The position numbers and the translations under genes were made by a program. Below, one piece after another: positions 1 through 7,713 of a stretch of 64,000 bases of DNA. Location of the stretch: the NCBI RefSeq assembly GCF_900129275.1, contig NZ_FQUX01000002.1:623795-687794 (forward strand), in the 5' to 3' direction. The first letter of the stretch is position 1. Each line of letters opens with the position of its first letter. Origin of the DNA: Arenibacter palladensis (lineage in GTDB: Bacteria > Bacteroidota > Bacteroidia > Flavobacteriales > Flavobacteriaceae). Below the pieces are notes generated by a model, which made no database searches, was not told where the DNA came from, and saw only the letters and a program-made list of their open reading frames with translations.

Positions 1-291
1 CTTCAAGAAAGTTCTTTGGATGCGCCTAATTTATTGAAGGAAGGCGAAGTGGTAACCATACTTTTCAACACAGAGGACAGTATGCCGCTTTCAGTGGATA
101 TGCCGGCAAGTGTTATTTTGGAGGTTACCTATGCTGAACCAGGAGTTAAAGGCAATACGGCGACCAATGCAACCAAACCTGCCAAGGTTGAAACTGGAGC
201 GACCGTAAATGTTCCCTTGTTTATCAATGAAGGCGATAAAATAAAAATTGACACGGAAAAAGGCGCTTATATGGAGCGTGTTAAGGAATAA
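1..291 (+). CDS. efp: Elongation factor P, C-terminal part (5' end outside window)
   Basis: This is the C-terminal half of elongation factor P, the tRNA-shaped factor that rescues ribosomes stalled at polyproline stretches. The reading frame is open from base 1, so the N-terminal domain with the modified residue lies upstream of the window. What remains carries the family signature region (VDMPASVILEVTYAEPGVKG) and the last OB-fold domain with VNVPLFINEGDKIKIDT. The gene sits 50 bp ahead of an LpxD-like gene on the same strand; linkage of efp with lipid A genes is common in Bacteroidetes. Identification is secure although partial. Confidence 0.95.
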   Translation, partial: LQESSLDAPNLLKEGEVVTILFNTEDSMPLSVDMPASVILEVTYAEPGVKGNTATNATKPAKVETGATVNVPLFINEGDKIKIDTEKGAYMERVKE

Positions 292-340
292 AACAGTTTT
301 CACCACGCTTTTTGCTGCATAATGGCATAAGAACCTTACT

Positions 341-1273
341 ATGAAATTTCCATCTCCTTATACGCTTAACCAGATTGCGACCATAATCAATGCCGAATAT
401 GTAGGTCATGATGATTTTCCCGTGTTGGGCATGAACGAAATCCATGTTGTGGAAAAAGGTGATATCGTATTTGTGGATCATCCTAAATACTATGACAAGG
501 CCCTAAACTGTGCAGCTTCCATTGTCTTGATCAACAAAAAAGTGGATTGCCCGGAAGGGAAGGCATTATTGATCTCCGATGATCCCTTTAGAGATTTCAA
601 CATCCTAACTCTTTTTTTTAAGCCTTTTATCAAGGCCCAAAACAACATCTCCAGCTCTGCCAGAATTGGTAAGGAAACTGTGATACAACCCAATTGCTTT
701 ATTGGAAACAATGTAGTAATTGGCGATAACTGCCTTATCCATTCCAATGTATCGATATATGATAATTGCGTAATAGGTAACAATGTTACCATTCATTCGG
801 GGTCGGTATTGGGATCGGACGCCTTTTATTACAAAAAAAGGCCGGAAGGATACGATAAACTAATCTCGGGAGGAAGGGTAGTCATTGGTGATAACGTTGA
901 CATTGGTGCGCTTTGCACTATAGACAACGGGGTTACTGGAGATACGACCATTAAAAAAGGAACAAAGTTGGACAACCAAGTCCAGGTAGGCCATGATACC
1001 GTAATTGGGGAGAAATGCCTAATAGCCTCCCAAACCGGCATTGCTGGTTGTGTCATCATAGAAGATGAAGTTACCTTATGGGGACAAGTGGGGATAACAA
1101 GTGCCGTCACCATTGGAAAAAAGGCCGTTGTTCTGGCACAAACAGGGGTTTCCAAATCCTTGGAAGGTGGAGCGTATTATTTCGGGAGTCCAGCAGAGGA
1201 ATCAAGGGAAAAATTAAAACAGCTGGCCTATGTTAAGCAAATCCCTTTTATATTAAAAAAATTAGAAAAATAA
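341..1273 (+). CDS. lpxD: LpxD-like UDP-3-O-acylglucosamine N-acyltransferase
   Basis: The 310-residue protein has an N-terminal LpxD-type uridine-binding region (about residues 1-100) followed by left-handed beta-helix hexapeptide repeats (for example VIGNNVTIHSGSVLGSDAF, VIGDNVDIGALCTID), then VQVGHDTVIGEKCLIASQTG containing the conserved catalytic His context of LpxD. LpxD transfers an R-3-hydroxyacyl chain from acyl-carrier protein to the 2-amino group of UDP-3-O-acyl-glucosamine in lipid A synthesis. It is slightly shorter than the usual 330-345 residues; Bacteroidetes often carry a canonical LpxD plus a second shorter LpxD-like protein next to efp, and this may be the second one. Acyl acceptor is therefore inferred. 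Confidence 0.85.
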   Translation: MKFPSPYTLNQIATIINAEYVGHDDFPVLGMNEIHVVEKGDIVFVDHPKYYDKALNCAASIVLINKKVDCPEGKALLISDDPFRDFNILTLFFKPFIKAQNNISSSARIGKETVIQPNCFIGNNVVIGDNCLIHSNVSIYDNCVIGNNVTIHSGSVLGSDAFYYKKRPEGYDKLISGGRVVIGDNVDIGALCTIDNGVTGDTTIKKGTKLDNQVQVGHDTVIGEKCLIASQTGIAGCVIIEDEVTLWGQVGITSAVTIGKKAVVLAQTGVSKSLEGGAYYFGSPAEESREKLKQLAYVKQIPFILKKLEK

Positions 1274-1312
1274 ATATGCAGGAGAATAGTTTAGAATTCC
1301 TTTTCAAAACTT

Positions 1313-1320
1313 TATTTTTG
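1313..1320 (+). promoter_or_regulatory. Bacteroidetes -7 promoter element for sucD
   Basis: TATTTTTG matches the Bacteroidetes consensus TAnnTTTG and lies 26 bp ahead of the sucD ATG, after the end of the lpxD-like gene. A clear TTTG at -33 is not visible, only a T-rich stretch. Confidence 0.5.
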
Positions 1321-1346
1321 CAAGAATCAATTAAACCAAATATATA

Positions 1347-2219
1347 ATGAGCGTTTTAGTAAATAAAGATTCCAAAATTATTGTTCAAGGTTTTACAGGT
1401 AGTGAAGGTACTTTTCATGCTGAACAGATGATCGAATATGGCACCAATGTGGTTGGTGGGGTAACACCGGGGAAAGGTGGACAAGAGCATTTGGGAAAAC
1501 CTGTGTTCAATACAGTTGAAGAAGCCGTTCAAAAAGTTGGGGCCGATACCACCATCATTTTTGTTCCACCGGCTTTTGCTGCAGATGCAATTATGGAAGC
1601 TGCTAGCGCTGGAATTAAAGTTATAATTACGATTACAGAAGGTATTCCCGTAGCCGATATGGTGAAGGTATATGACTATATTAAACATATGGACTGCCGA
1701 TTGGTAGGTCCAAACTGTCCTGGAGTAATTACCCCAGGGGAAGCCAAAGTAGGCATTATGCCCGGCTTCGTCTTTAAAAAGGGTAATGTAGGAATTGTTT
1801 CCAAATCCGGAACTTTAACCTATGAAGCTGCAGATCAAGTTGTACGCCAGGGTCTTGGGATTACCACTGCCATTGGAATAGGCGGGGATCCAATAATTGG
1901 CACAACCACAAAAGAAGCGGTAGAATTATTGATCAATGATCCAGAAACCACTTGTGTGGTTATGATTGGTGAAATAGGTGGACAATTGGAAGCTGATGCC
2001 GCACAATGGTATAAGGCAAGTGGCAGTAAGAAGCCAATAGTTGGATTTATTGCCGGTGAAACAGCTCCAGCAGGTAGAACTATGGGGCATGCAGGTGCCA
2101 TAGTTGGGGGTAGTGATGATACGGCCCAGGCCAAAAAAAGAATTATGAGGGAATGTGGAATCCACGTTGTGGATTCACCTGCCGAAATTGGTTTAAAAGT
2201 AAAGCAAGTATTGGGATAA
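1347..2219 (+). CDS. sucD: Succinyl-CoA ligase (ADP-forming), alpha subunit
   Basis: The 290-residue length is typical of SucD. It shows the CoA-binding Rossmann start (KIIVQGFTGSEGTFHAEQM), the VGPNCPGVITP region, the GIVSKSGTLTYEA ligase segment and GHAGAIVGG with the phosphohistidine that carries phosphate between succinyl phosphate and nucleotide. The enzyme interconverts succinyl-CoA and succinate with nucleotide in the citric acid cycle. The beta subunit gene is not in the window. It is followed by a strong terminator, so it looks monocistronic. Confidence 0.97.
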   Translation: MSVLVNKDSKIIVQGFTGSEGTFHAEQMIEYGTNVVGGVTPGKGGQEHLGKPVFNTVEEAVQKVGADTTIIFVPPAFAADAIMEAASAGIKVIITITEGIPVADMVKVYDYIKHMDCRLVGPNCPGVITPGEAKVGIMPGFVFKKGNVGIVSKSGTLTYEAADQVVRQGLGITTAIGIGGDPIIGTTTKEAVELLINDPETTCVVMIGEIGGQLEADAAQWYKASGSKKPIVGFIAGETAPAGRTMGHAGAIVGGSDDTAQAKKRIMRECGIHVVDSPAEIGLKVKQVLG

Positions 2220-2239
2220 CTCCCGTTCAATAAATTTTA

Positions 2240-2297
2240 TTCCGTTTATACTGTGCCGATTATTTCGGAATTCTTCAGGATAAACGGGATTTTTTTT
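2240..2297 (+). terminator. Intrinsic terminator after sucD
   Basis: TTCCGTTTAT (2240-2249) pairs with ATAAACGGGA (2280-2289) with one G-T wobble, enclosing a small inner CCGA/TCGG hairpin, and is followed by eight T residues (2290-2297). It lies just behind the sucD stop codon. Confidence 0.8.
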
Positions 2298-2372
2298 GCC
2301 TGGAAATACCGGGACCTTAAAATTTTATACCAGCATTTAAGGTAAAAATTTTAAAACAGCTAAAACATAACT

Positions 2373-2380
2373 TATATTTG
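2373..2380 (+). promoter_or_regulatory. Bacteroidetes -7 promoter element for fabG
   Basis: TATATTTG fits TAnnTTTG and ends 26 bp before the fabG start codon, downstream of the sucD terminator. Confidence 0.55.
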
Positions 2381-2406
2381 ATTATCAACTAAGAAACTAA
2401 AGACAG

Positions 2407-3156
2407 ATGAAGTTACTAGAAGGAAAAAATGCAATAATCACCGGAGCAAGCAGGGGGATCGGAACTGGAATAGCACAAGTCTTCGCCAAGCACGGTGCCA
2501 ATGTTGCCTTTACATATAGTTCCAGTGAAGCCCCGGCTTTGGCCTTGGAAAAAGAGTTAAGTGCCTACGGTGTAAAAGCTAAGGCATATAAGAGCAATGC
2601 CGCCAGTTTTGAGGATTCGGAAAAATTGGTGGCCCAAGTATTGGAAGATTTTGGGGGCGTAATCGATATTCTGATCAATAATGCCGGTATCACCAAAGAC
2701 AATCTTTTAATGAGAATGGGCGAAGATGATTTTGATTCTGTAATAGAAATAAATTTAAAATCGGTTTTTAACATGACAAAGGCCGTTCAGCGAACCATGC
2801 TAAAACAAAGAAGTGGCTCCATAATAAACATGAGTAGTGTAGTAGGGGTAAAAGGTAACGCGGGCCAGGCAAATTATGCCGCTTCCAAGGCCGGAATGAT
2901 CGGGTTTACCAAATCCATAGCCTTGGAACTTGGTTCTAGAAATATAAGATGTAATGCTATTGCACCCGGCTTTATTGAAACAGAAATGACAGATAAGTTG
3001 GATGCAAAGGTAGTACAGGGATGGAGGGATGGAATTCCATTAAAAAGAGGGGGTCAACCCGAAGATGTAGCCAATGCCTGTCTGTTTTTAGCTTCGGATC
3101 TTTCGGCCTATATCACAGGACAAGTTTTAAATGTGGATGGAGGGATGCTCACCTAG
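2407..3156 (+). CDS. fabG: 3-oxoacyl-ACP reductase
   Basis: The protein has 249 residues, the usual FabG length. It carries the short-chain dehydrogenase nucleotide motif TGASRGIGTG, the structural NNAG motif (INNAGITKDNLLMRM), the catalytic Ser in SSVVG and the YAASKAG pair of Tyr and Lys, and it ends in ITGQVLNVDGGM, which is characteristic of FabG. It reduces 3-oxoacyl-ACP with NADPH in fatty acid elongation. No other fab gene is adjacent, so a role in another oxidoreductase pathway is possible, but the sequence is close to the FabG consensus throughout. Confidence 0.93.
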   Translation: MKLLEGKNAIITGASRGIGTGIAQVFAKHGANVAFTYSSSEAPALALEKELSAYGVKAKAYKSNAASFEDSEKLVAQVLEDFGGVIDILINNAGITKDNLLMRMGEDDFDSVIEINLKSVFNMTKAVQRTMLKQRSGSIINMSSVVGVKGNAGQANYAASKAGMIGFTKSIALELGSRNIRCNAIAPGFIETEMTDKLDAKVVQGWRDGIPLKRGGQPEDVANACLFLASDLSAYITGQVLNVDGGMLT

Positions 3157-3301
3157 GTTTTATTTTGAGCCAGATAAGCCTTGAACTAGCTGTAAAAAAT
3201 ACTTATTATAGGTACAACTTGGCAGCGTGCCGACCCGGCTATATGTTGCATACCAAGTATATAAAGTAGCTACTACAGGGCATTAATTCCAACAACCATT
3301 T

Positions 3302-5338
3302 ATGATGCAAATACAGACAGTACTTTTTTTATTGCTCGCAGCCATTGTGGCACTGGCACTCGTACTGTTTCAATATTATTATAAAAGCAAAAGGAGGGGG
3401 AAACTTCAGGTAATCCTTTCCTTTTTGCGTTTTTTGGCCATATTCGGAACCTTATTACTCATTATCAATCCAAAATTTAAGAAGAACGAATATACCCTGG
3501 AAAAGACCAATTTGGTGCTACTTGCGGACAATTCAACTTCAATGATGCCCAAAGATAAGGCCCAAGTAATCTCCGACCTTTCCTCATTAAGAAAAAAAAC
3601 CGAAGCATTATCGGAAAAATTCAATATACTCAATTACAGATTTGGATCGGATTTATCCAATTCCGACACCCTTAGCCTTACAGAAAAAAGCACCAATATT
3701 ACTAAGGCCTTGGCAGGTTTAAACGAAATATTTACAGGCACAAATACTGCAGTAGTATTGCTTACAGATGGCAATCAGACCATAGGGGAAGACTATGAAT
3801 TTTACGGAAAGCGACAAAAATTTGCTATTTACCCAGTGGTTCTTGGCGACACCACCAAATACGATGATTTGGTAATAGGCCAAATAAATGCCAACAGATA
3901 TGCCTTTCTAAAGAACAAATTCCCCTTGGAAGTTTTTATTTCTTATGACGGTAAGGAAGAAATTTCCTCGGAATTAAAGGTTTTTATGGACGACAATTTG
4001 GTATACAAAGAAAAAATATCGCTGTCCAATGTTTCCAACACCAAGATTGTCAATACGCAGATAGAGGCCAGTACGGTAGGAATGAAAAATATTAAGGTGG
4101 TTATATCCCCATTGCCGAATGAAAAAAATACGGCGAACAATGAAAAATTGATGGCCTTGGAAGTATTGGACGAAAAAACGAATGTAGCCATTATTTCTGC
4201 TGTCCAACACCCGGACATTGGAGCTCTTAAGAAATCCATAGAGAGCAATGAGCAAAGGTTAGTGACCATTTATAAGCCCGATACCGATTTGGGCAAATTA
4301 CAGGAGGTGGACATGTACATACTTTATCAGCCCGATGCCTCTTTTGATAAGGTATACCAACAAATTCAATTACGAAATTCCAATACCTTTGCCATATTGG
4401 GAACTTATACGGACTTGAATTTTTTGAACAAAATTCAAAATAACTTCCTAATAGAAACGGGTTATCCGGTACAGGAATTATTTGCAATCCAGAATGCAGC
4501 ATTTTCAAAGTTCGATATTTCAGAATTCTCCTTGGAAGGTTTTCCGCCCCTGGTATCCGATGCTGGTCCGGTGAATGTTTTGGGCAGGGGAGAACCCCTG
4601 TTAAAAATGCGTATACGAGGGGTTGACATGGATCAACCCTTAATGACCACCGTAGAGGAAGAGAGCGCAAAACATGCCATATTGGTCGGGGAAAATATAT
4701 GGAAATGGAGGGTTCAAGATTACCGAAACAATCAAACATTTAAGAATTTTGATGCTTTTCTCGGAAAACTGATCCTTTATCTATCGACCACCAAAGGCAA
4801 AAATAGATTTGTATTGGATTATAGCCCCATTTACAACAATAGTAGCGAAACAAAAATTAAGGCCACTTATTTTGATGAGGCCTTTGCCTTTGACTCCAAT
4901 GCATCCATCAACCTAAAAGTGGTGAATAAATCCACCAATAACTCCATGGAAGTTCCAATGTTGTTAAAAGACGGATACTACGAGGTGGACCTTAGCAATT
5001 TATCCCCGGGCAAATATGATTTTGTTGCTACCGTAACCAAAGAGAATCTTAGCAGGTCTGGTAGCTTTTCCATATTGGATTTTGATGCCGAAAAACAATT
5101 TACCTCCAGCAATTATGATAAAATGGATCGACTTGCTAACAATACTGCAGGAAAACTTTACTTTCCTGATCAAATAGACTCCTTGATAATGGCTCTGGAA
5201 AACGATCCTAAGTTTGTCCCAGTTCAAAAAAGCAAACAAATTGTCGTACCTTTAATCGATTTTAAATTTCTTCTGGGTATTATCATTGCAGCGCTATCGC
5301 TGGAGTGGTTTATCAGAAAATATAACGGATTAACTTAA
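3302..5338 (+). CDS. Membrane-anchored vWA domain protein
   Basis: The 678-residue protein begins with two hydrophobic segments (about residues 5-22 and 38-55) and ends with one (about 655-672), so a large middle part should lie on one face of the membrane. Residues about 70-200 form a von Willebrand A fold with an intact MIDAS motif, DNSTS, and the LLTDGNQT strand. Architecture resembles the BatA/BatB-like and other vWA membrane proteins that are widespread in Bacteroidetes; biochemical role is not known. Start is given at the first of two ATG codons. It is separated by only 19 bp from the prohibitin-like gene, suggesting co-transcription. Confidence 0.8.
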   Translation: MMQIQTVLFLLLAAIVALALVLFQYYYKSKRRGKLQVILSFLRFLAIFGTLLLIINPKFKKNEYTLEKTNLVLLADNSTSMMPKDKAQVISDLSSLRKKTEALSEKFNILNYRFGSDLSNSDTLSLTEKSTNITKALAGLNEIFTGTNTAVVLLTDGNQTIGEDYEFYGKRQKFAIYPVVLGDTTKYDDLVIGQINANRYAFLKNKFPLEVFISYDGKEEISSELKVFMDDNLVYKEKISLSNVSNTKIVNTQIEASTVGMKNIKVVISPLPNEKNTANNEKLMALEVLDEKTNVAIISAVQHPDIGALKKSIESNEQRLVTIYKPDTDLGKLQEVDMYILYQPDASFDKVYQQIQLRNSNTFAILGTYTDLNFLNKIQNNFLIETGYPVQELFAIQNAAFSKFDISEFSLEGFPPLVSDAGPVNVLGRGEPLLKMRIRGVDMDQPLMTTVEEESAKHAILVGENIWKWRVQDYRNNQTFKNFDAFLGKLILYLSTTKGKNRFVLDYSPIYNNSSETKIKATYFDEAFAFDSNASINLKVVNKSTNNSMEVPMLLKDGYYEVDLSNLSPGKYDFVATVTKENLSRSGSFSILDFDAEKQFTSSNYDKMDRLANNTAGKLYFPDQIDSLIMALENDPKFVPVQKSKQIVVPLIDFKFLLGIIIAALSLEWFIRKYNGLT

Positions 5339-5357
5339 TAAATAATAAATATAATAA

Positions 5358-6173
5358 ATGGACAAATTACCAAAAATTGCATTACCGGCCATATTCGCCC
5401 TAATAGTACTTGTAATATTAATTTCTAAATCGGCCGTTACCATTGGCTCAGGTGAAGCGGGAGTGCTTTACAAAACTTTTTCTGGTGGGGTGGTCACCGA
5501 AGAAGCACCACTAGGTGAAGGGTTTCATCTAGTAGCTCCTTGGAACAAGGTATTCATCTACGAAGTACGTCAACAGGAAGTTTTGGAAAAAATGCAGGTA
5601 TTATCCTCAAACGGTCTTGAGATAAAGTTGGAAGCTTCGGCCTGGTTTGAGCCTAAAAGAGAATTTCTAGGAAAATTACATCAGGAAAAAGGTACGGACT
5701 ATATACAACGTGTATTATTGCCAACTATCAGATCGGCAGCAAGAAGTGTTGTAGGAAGATACACCCCGGAACAACTTTATTCCAGTAAAAGGGATGCCAT
5801 TCAACAGGAGATTTATGAAGAAACCCAGAAAATTGTTGACGGCCAATACATTCAGCTCAATGAAATTTTGGTTAGGGACGTAACCTTGCCTCCAACTATT
5901 AAGGAAGCCATTGAGCGTAAACTTAAACAGGAACAAGAATCTCTTGAGTATGAATTTAGGTTGGTTACCGCGCAAAAAGAAGCTGAAAAGGTGCGTATTG
6001 AAGCACAGGGTAAAGCTGATGCCAATAGCATTTTAAGTGCTTCCCTGACCGACAAAATATTGCAGGACAAGGGTATTGATGCTACTATCAAATTATCGGA
6101 ATCCCCTAATGCCAAGGTAATCGTTATTGGAAGTGGGGAATCAGGAATGCCAATTATACTAGGGAATCAATAA
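5358..6173 (+). CDS. Prohibitin-like SPFH domain protein
   Basis: A single N-terminal membrane anchor (about residues 8-25) is followed by an SPFH/band 7 domain typical of prohibitins (GSGEAGVLYKTFSGGV, VLLPTIRSAARSVVGRYTPEQLYSSKRD, EILVRDVTLPPTIKEAIERKLKQEQE) and a C-terminal coiled coil rich in Glu, Lys and Ala. Its 271 residues match the prohibitin family. Such proteins form large ring assemblies on the membrane and act as scaffolds for proteases or membrane organisation; the partner here is unknown. It follows the vWA membrane protein closely. Confidence 0.9.
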   Translation: MDKLPKIALPAIFALIVLVILISKSAVTIGSGEAGVLYKTFSGGVVTEEAPLGEGFHLVAPWNKVFIYEVRQQEVLEKMQVLSSNGLEIKLEASAWFEPKREFLGKLHQEKGTDYIQRVLLPTIRSAARSVVGRYTPEQLYSSKRDAIQQEIYEETQKIVDGQYIQLNEILVRDVTLPPTIKEAIERKLKQEQESLEYEFRLVTAQKEAEKVRIEAQGKADANSILSASLTDKILQDKGIDATIKLSESPNAKVIVIGSGESGMPIILGNQ

Positions 6174-6234
6174 TAATTTAACAATTTTAAAATAAATTGT
6201 TCCGTATAAATTTTCCAAGGTTGAAAAATAGTTT

Positions 6235-6242
6235 TAATTTTG
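6235..6242 (+). promoter_or_regulatory. Promoter -7 element of the his operon
   Basis: TAATTTTG is an exact TAnnTTTG match. It ends only 7 bp before the leader-peptide ATG, so the transcript would start at or within a few bases of that codon. No convincing -33 TTTG is seen, only TTTT near 6211. Confidence 0.6.
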
Positions 6243-6249
6243 CCTTATC

Positions 6250-6306
6250 ATGAAAAATAACAGGACACATCATCATCATTTCTTCACTTGCAATCAAGCG
6301 AGCTAG
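6250..6306 (+). CDS. hisL: Histidine operon leader peptide
   Basis: The ORF encodes MKNNRTHHHHFFTCNQAS, 18 residues with four successive CAT codons at 6268-6279. It lies directly ahead of an intrinsic terminator and the complete his operon. Leader peptides with runs of the cognate amino acid are the sensor in transcription attenuation: scarcity of charged tRNA-His would stall the ribosome on the His run. It is too short for ordinary gene finders. The assignment rests on codon content, position and the paired RNA structures. Confidence 0.85.
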   Translation: MKNNRTHHHHFFTCNQAS

Positions 6307-6364
6307 GAATGTATTGTTGTATCTAAACTATATTCTAACCCGTTTGAGCAATCAAACGGGTTTT
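6288..6364 (+). promoter_or_regulatory. His attenuator: mutually exclusive antiterminator and terminator
   Basis: Terminator: CCCGTTTGA (6339-6347) pairs perfectly with TCAAACGGG (6352-6360) around a GCAA loop, extended by AA/TT and followed by TTTT. Antiterminator: TTGC plus TCAAGCG inside the end of the leader ORF (6288-6291 and 6294-6300) can pair with CGTTTGAGCAA (6341-6351), giving 11 pairs with one wobble and a two-base bulge and removing the terminator's 5' arm. A ribosome stalled at the His codons leaves 6294-6300 free; a ribosome reaching the stop codon at 6304 covers it. hisG begins 50 bp downstream. Confidence 0.82.
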
Positions 6365-6414
6365 GTATTTAACAACCTGTTAGATTTGTTCAGGCCAAAA
6401 ACAAAATACCAAAA

Positions 6415-7272
6415 ATGAAAAAAATTAGAATCGCGATTCAAAAAAGCGGCCGTTTAAATGAAGACTCTCTTCAAATACTAAAGGACTGTGGTATTTCCAT
6501 AGACAACGGAAAAGACCAACTTAAGGCTTCTTCCAGAAATTTTCCCTTAGAAGTTTTCTATCTAAGAAATGGGGATATTCCCCAATATCTCAGGGATGGG
6601 GTAGTAGATATTGCCATTATTGGCGAAAATGTCCTTATAGAAAAAGGTGAGGATATCTCCATAGCCGAGAAATTGGGCTTTTCCAAATGCAAGGTTTCCC
6701 TAGCGGTCCCCAAATCGGTCAAGTACAAATCGGTGACAGATTTTGAAGGTAAAAGGATTGCTACCTCCTATCCCAATACCGTAAAGAATTATTTGGATAG
6801 CAAGGGCGTAAAAGCAGATCTTCACATTATAAATGGTTCCGTAGAAATAGCCCCAAATATTGGATTGGCAGATGCCATATGCGATATTGTTTCCAGCGGC
6901 AGTACACTCTTCAAAAACAATTTAAAGGAAGTTGAGGTAATGTTGACCAGTGAAGCCGTACTGGCCGTTTCTCCACAAATTTCCCAAGAAAGAACGGTCT
7001 TATTGGAAGACTTAAGATTTAGGATACAGTCCGTATTACGTGCCAGACAGTCCAAATATGTGCTTTTAAACGCACCAAACGAAAAGCTAAACGAGATTAT
7101 TGGATTATTGCCGGGTATGAGGAGTCCAACCGTACTTCCTTTGGCCGAAGAAGGCTGGAGTTCCGTACATACCGTAATTAATAAGGACAAGTTTTGGGAA
7201 GTTATCCAGGAGCTCAAAAAAGCAGGAGCAGAGGGAATACTGGTTTGCCCCATAGAAAAAATGGTATTGTAA
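6415..7272 (+). CDS. hisG: ATP phosphoribosyltransferase (long form)
   Basis: HisG catalyses the first committed step of histidine synthesis, joining ATP and PRPP. The 285-residue protein is the long form: a two-lobed catalytic part beginning KIRIAIQKSGRL and holding the PRPP loop DIVSSGSTLFKNNL (about residues 157-170), then a C-terminal ACT-like regulatory domain (about 210-285) that normally mediates histidine feedback inhibition. No HisZ is therefore required. It is the first structural gene behind the attenuator. Confidence 0.97.
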   Translation: MKKIRIAIQKSGRLNEDSLQILKDCGISIDNGKDQLKASSRNFPLEVFYLRNGDIPQYLRDGVVDIAIIGENVLIEKGEDISIAEKLGFSKCKVSLAVPKSVKYKSVTDFEGKRIATSYPNTVKNYLDSKGVKADLHIINGSVEIAPNIGLADAICDIVSSGSTLFKNNLKEVEVMLTSEAVLAVSPQISQERTVLLEDLRFRIQSVLRARQSKYVLLNAPNEKLNEIIGLLPGMRSPTVLPLAEEGWSSVHTVINKDKFWEVIQELKKAGAEGILVCPIEKMVL

Positions 7273-7279
7273 TAGTGCT

Positions 7280-7711
7280 ATGGACAATGAATTTCAAATA
7301 GGGTTCATTCCAAAGGAGAATATGAATGATATTTTGCCTTTGGTACAAATGCTCAACAACTATAAAGTTCCTGTCGAAACCCTTAAAAAACGATTGCAGG
7401 ATATGCTTTTGGACGGATATCAATGTTTAGGCGCATATAAAAAAGAAGAATTAATCGGTATTTGTGGCATTTGGGTTTTAAATAAATTATATGTAGGCAA
7501 ACATCTGGAACCGGACAATGTATTCGTATTGCCGGAATATAGAAGTGCTGGGGTTGGAAAATTAATGTTGGACCATGTTTTGAACTATGCTTTGGAAATT
7601 GGATGCGATGCCACAGAGATCAACTGCTATATAAATAATACGAAAGGAATTCAGTTTTGGAACAACCAAGGATACAAGACCATAGGTTACCACATGCAAA
7701 AAGTATTATAG
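7280..7711 (+). CDS. GNAT-family N-acetyltransferase inside the his operon
   Basis: The 143-residue protein has the acetyl-CoA binding motif of GNAT enzymes, YRSAGVGKLM, at about residues 91-100, preceded by a beta-strand ending VFVLPE, and a C-terminal NNTKGIQFWNNQGY segment typical of the fold. It lies 7 bp after hisG and 2 bp before hisD, so it is translated from the his message. The substrate is unknown. It is not one of the known histidine enzymes; possible roles are modification of an amine intermediate or a protein. The GNAT call is secure, the specificity open. Confidence 0.88.
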   Translation: MDNEFQIGFIPKENMNDILPLVQMLNNYKVPVETLKKRLQDMLLDGYQCLGAYKKEELIGICGIWVLNKLYVGKHLEPDNVFVLPEYRSAGVGKLMLDHVLNYALEIGCDATEINCYINNTKGIQFWNNQGYKTIGYHMQKVL

Positions 7712-7713
7712 TA

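Noticed and set aside
4227..4739. 170-codon - strand ORF opposite the vWA gene
   Set aside because: Antisense shadow; translation is Pro/Cys-rich without a recognisable fold.
7657..7713. Upstream extension of hisD
   Set aside because: It would overlap the acetyltransferase by 55 bases and has no counterpart in HisD proteins.
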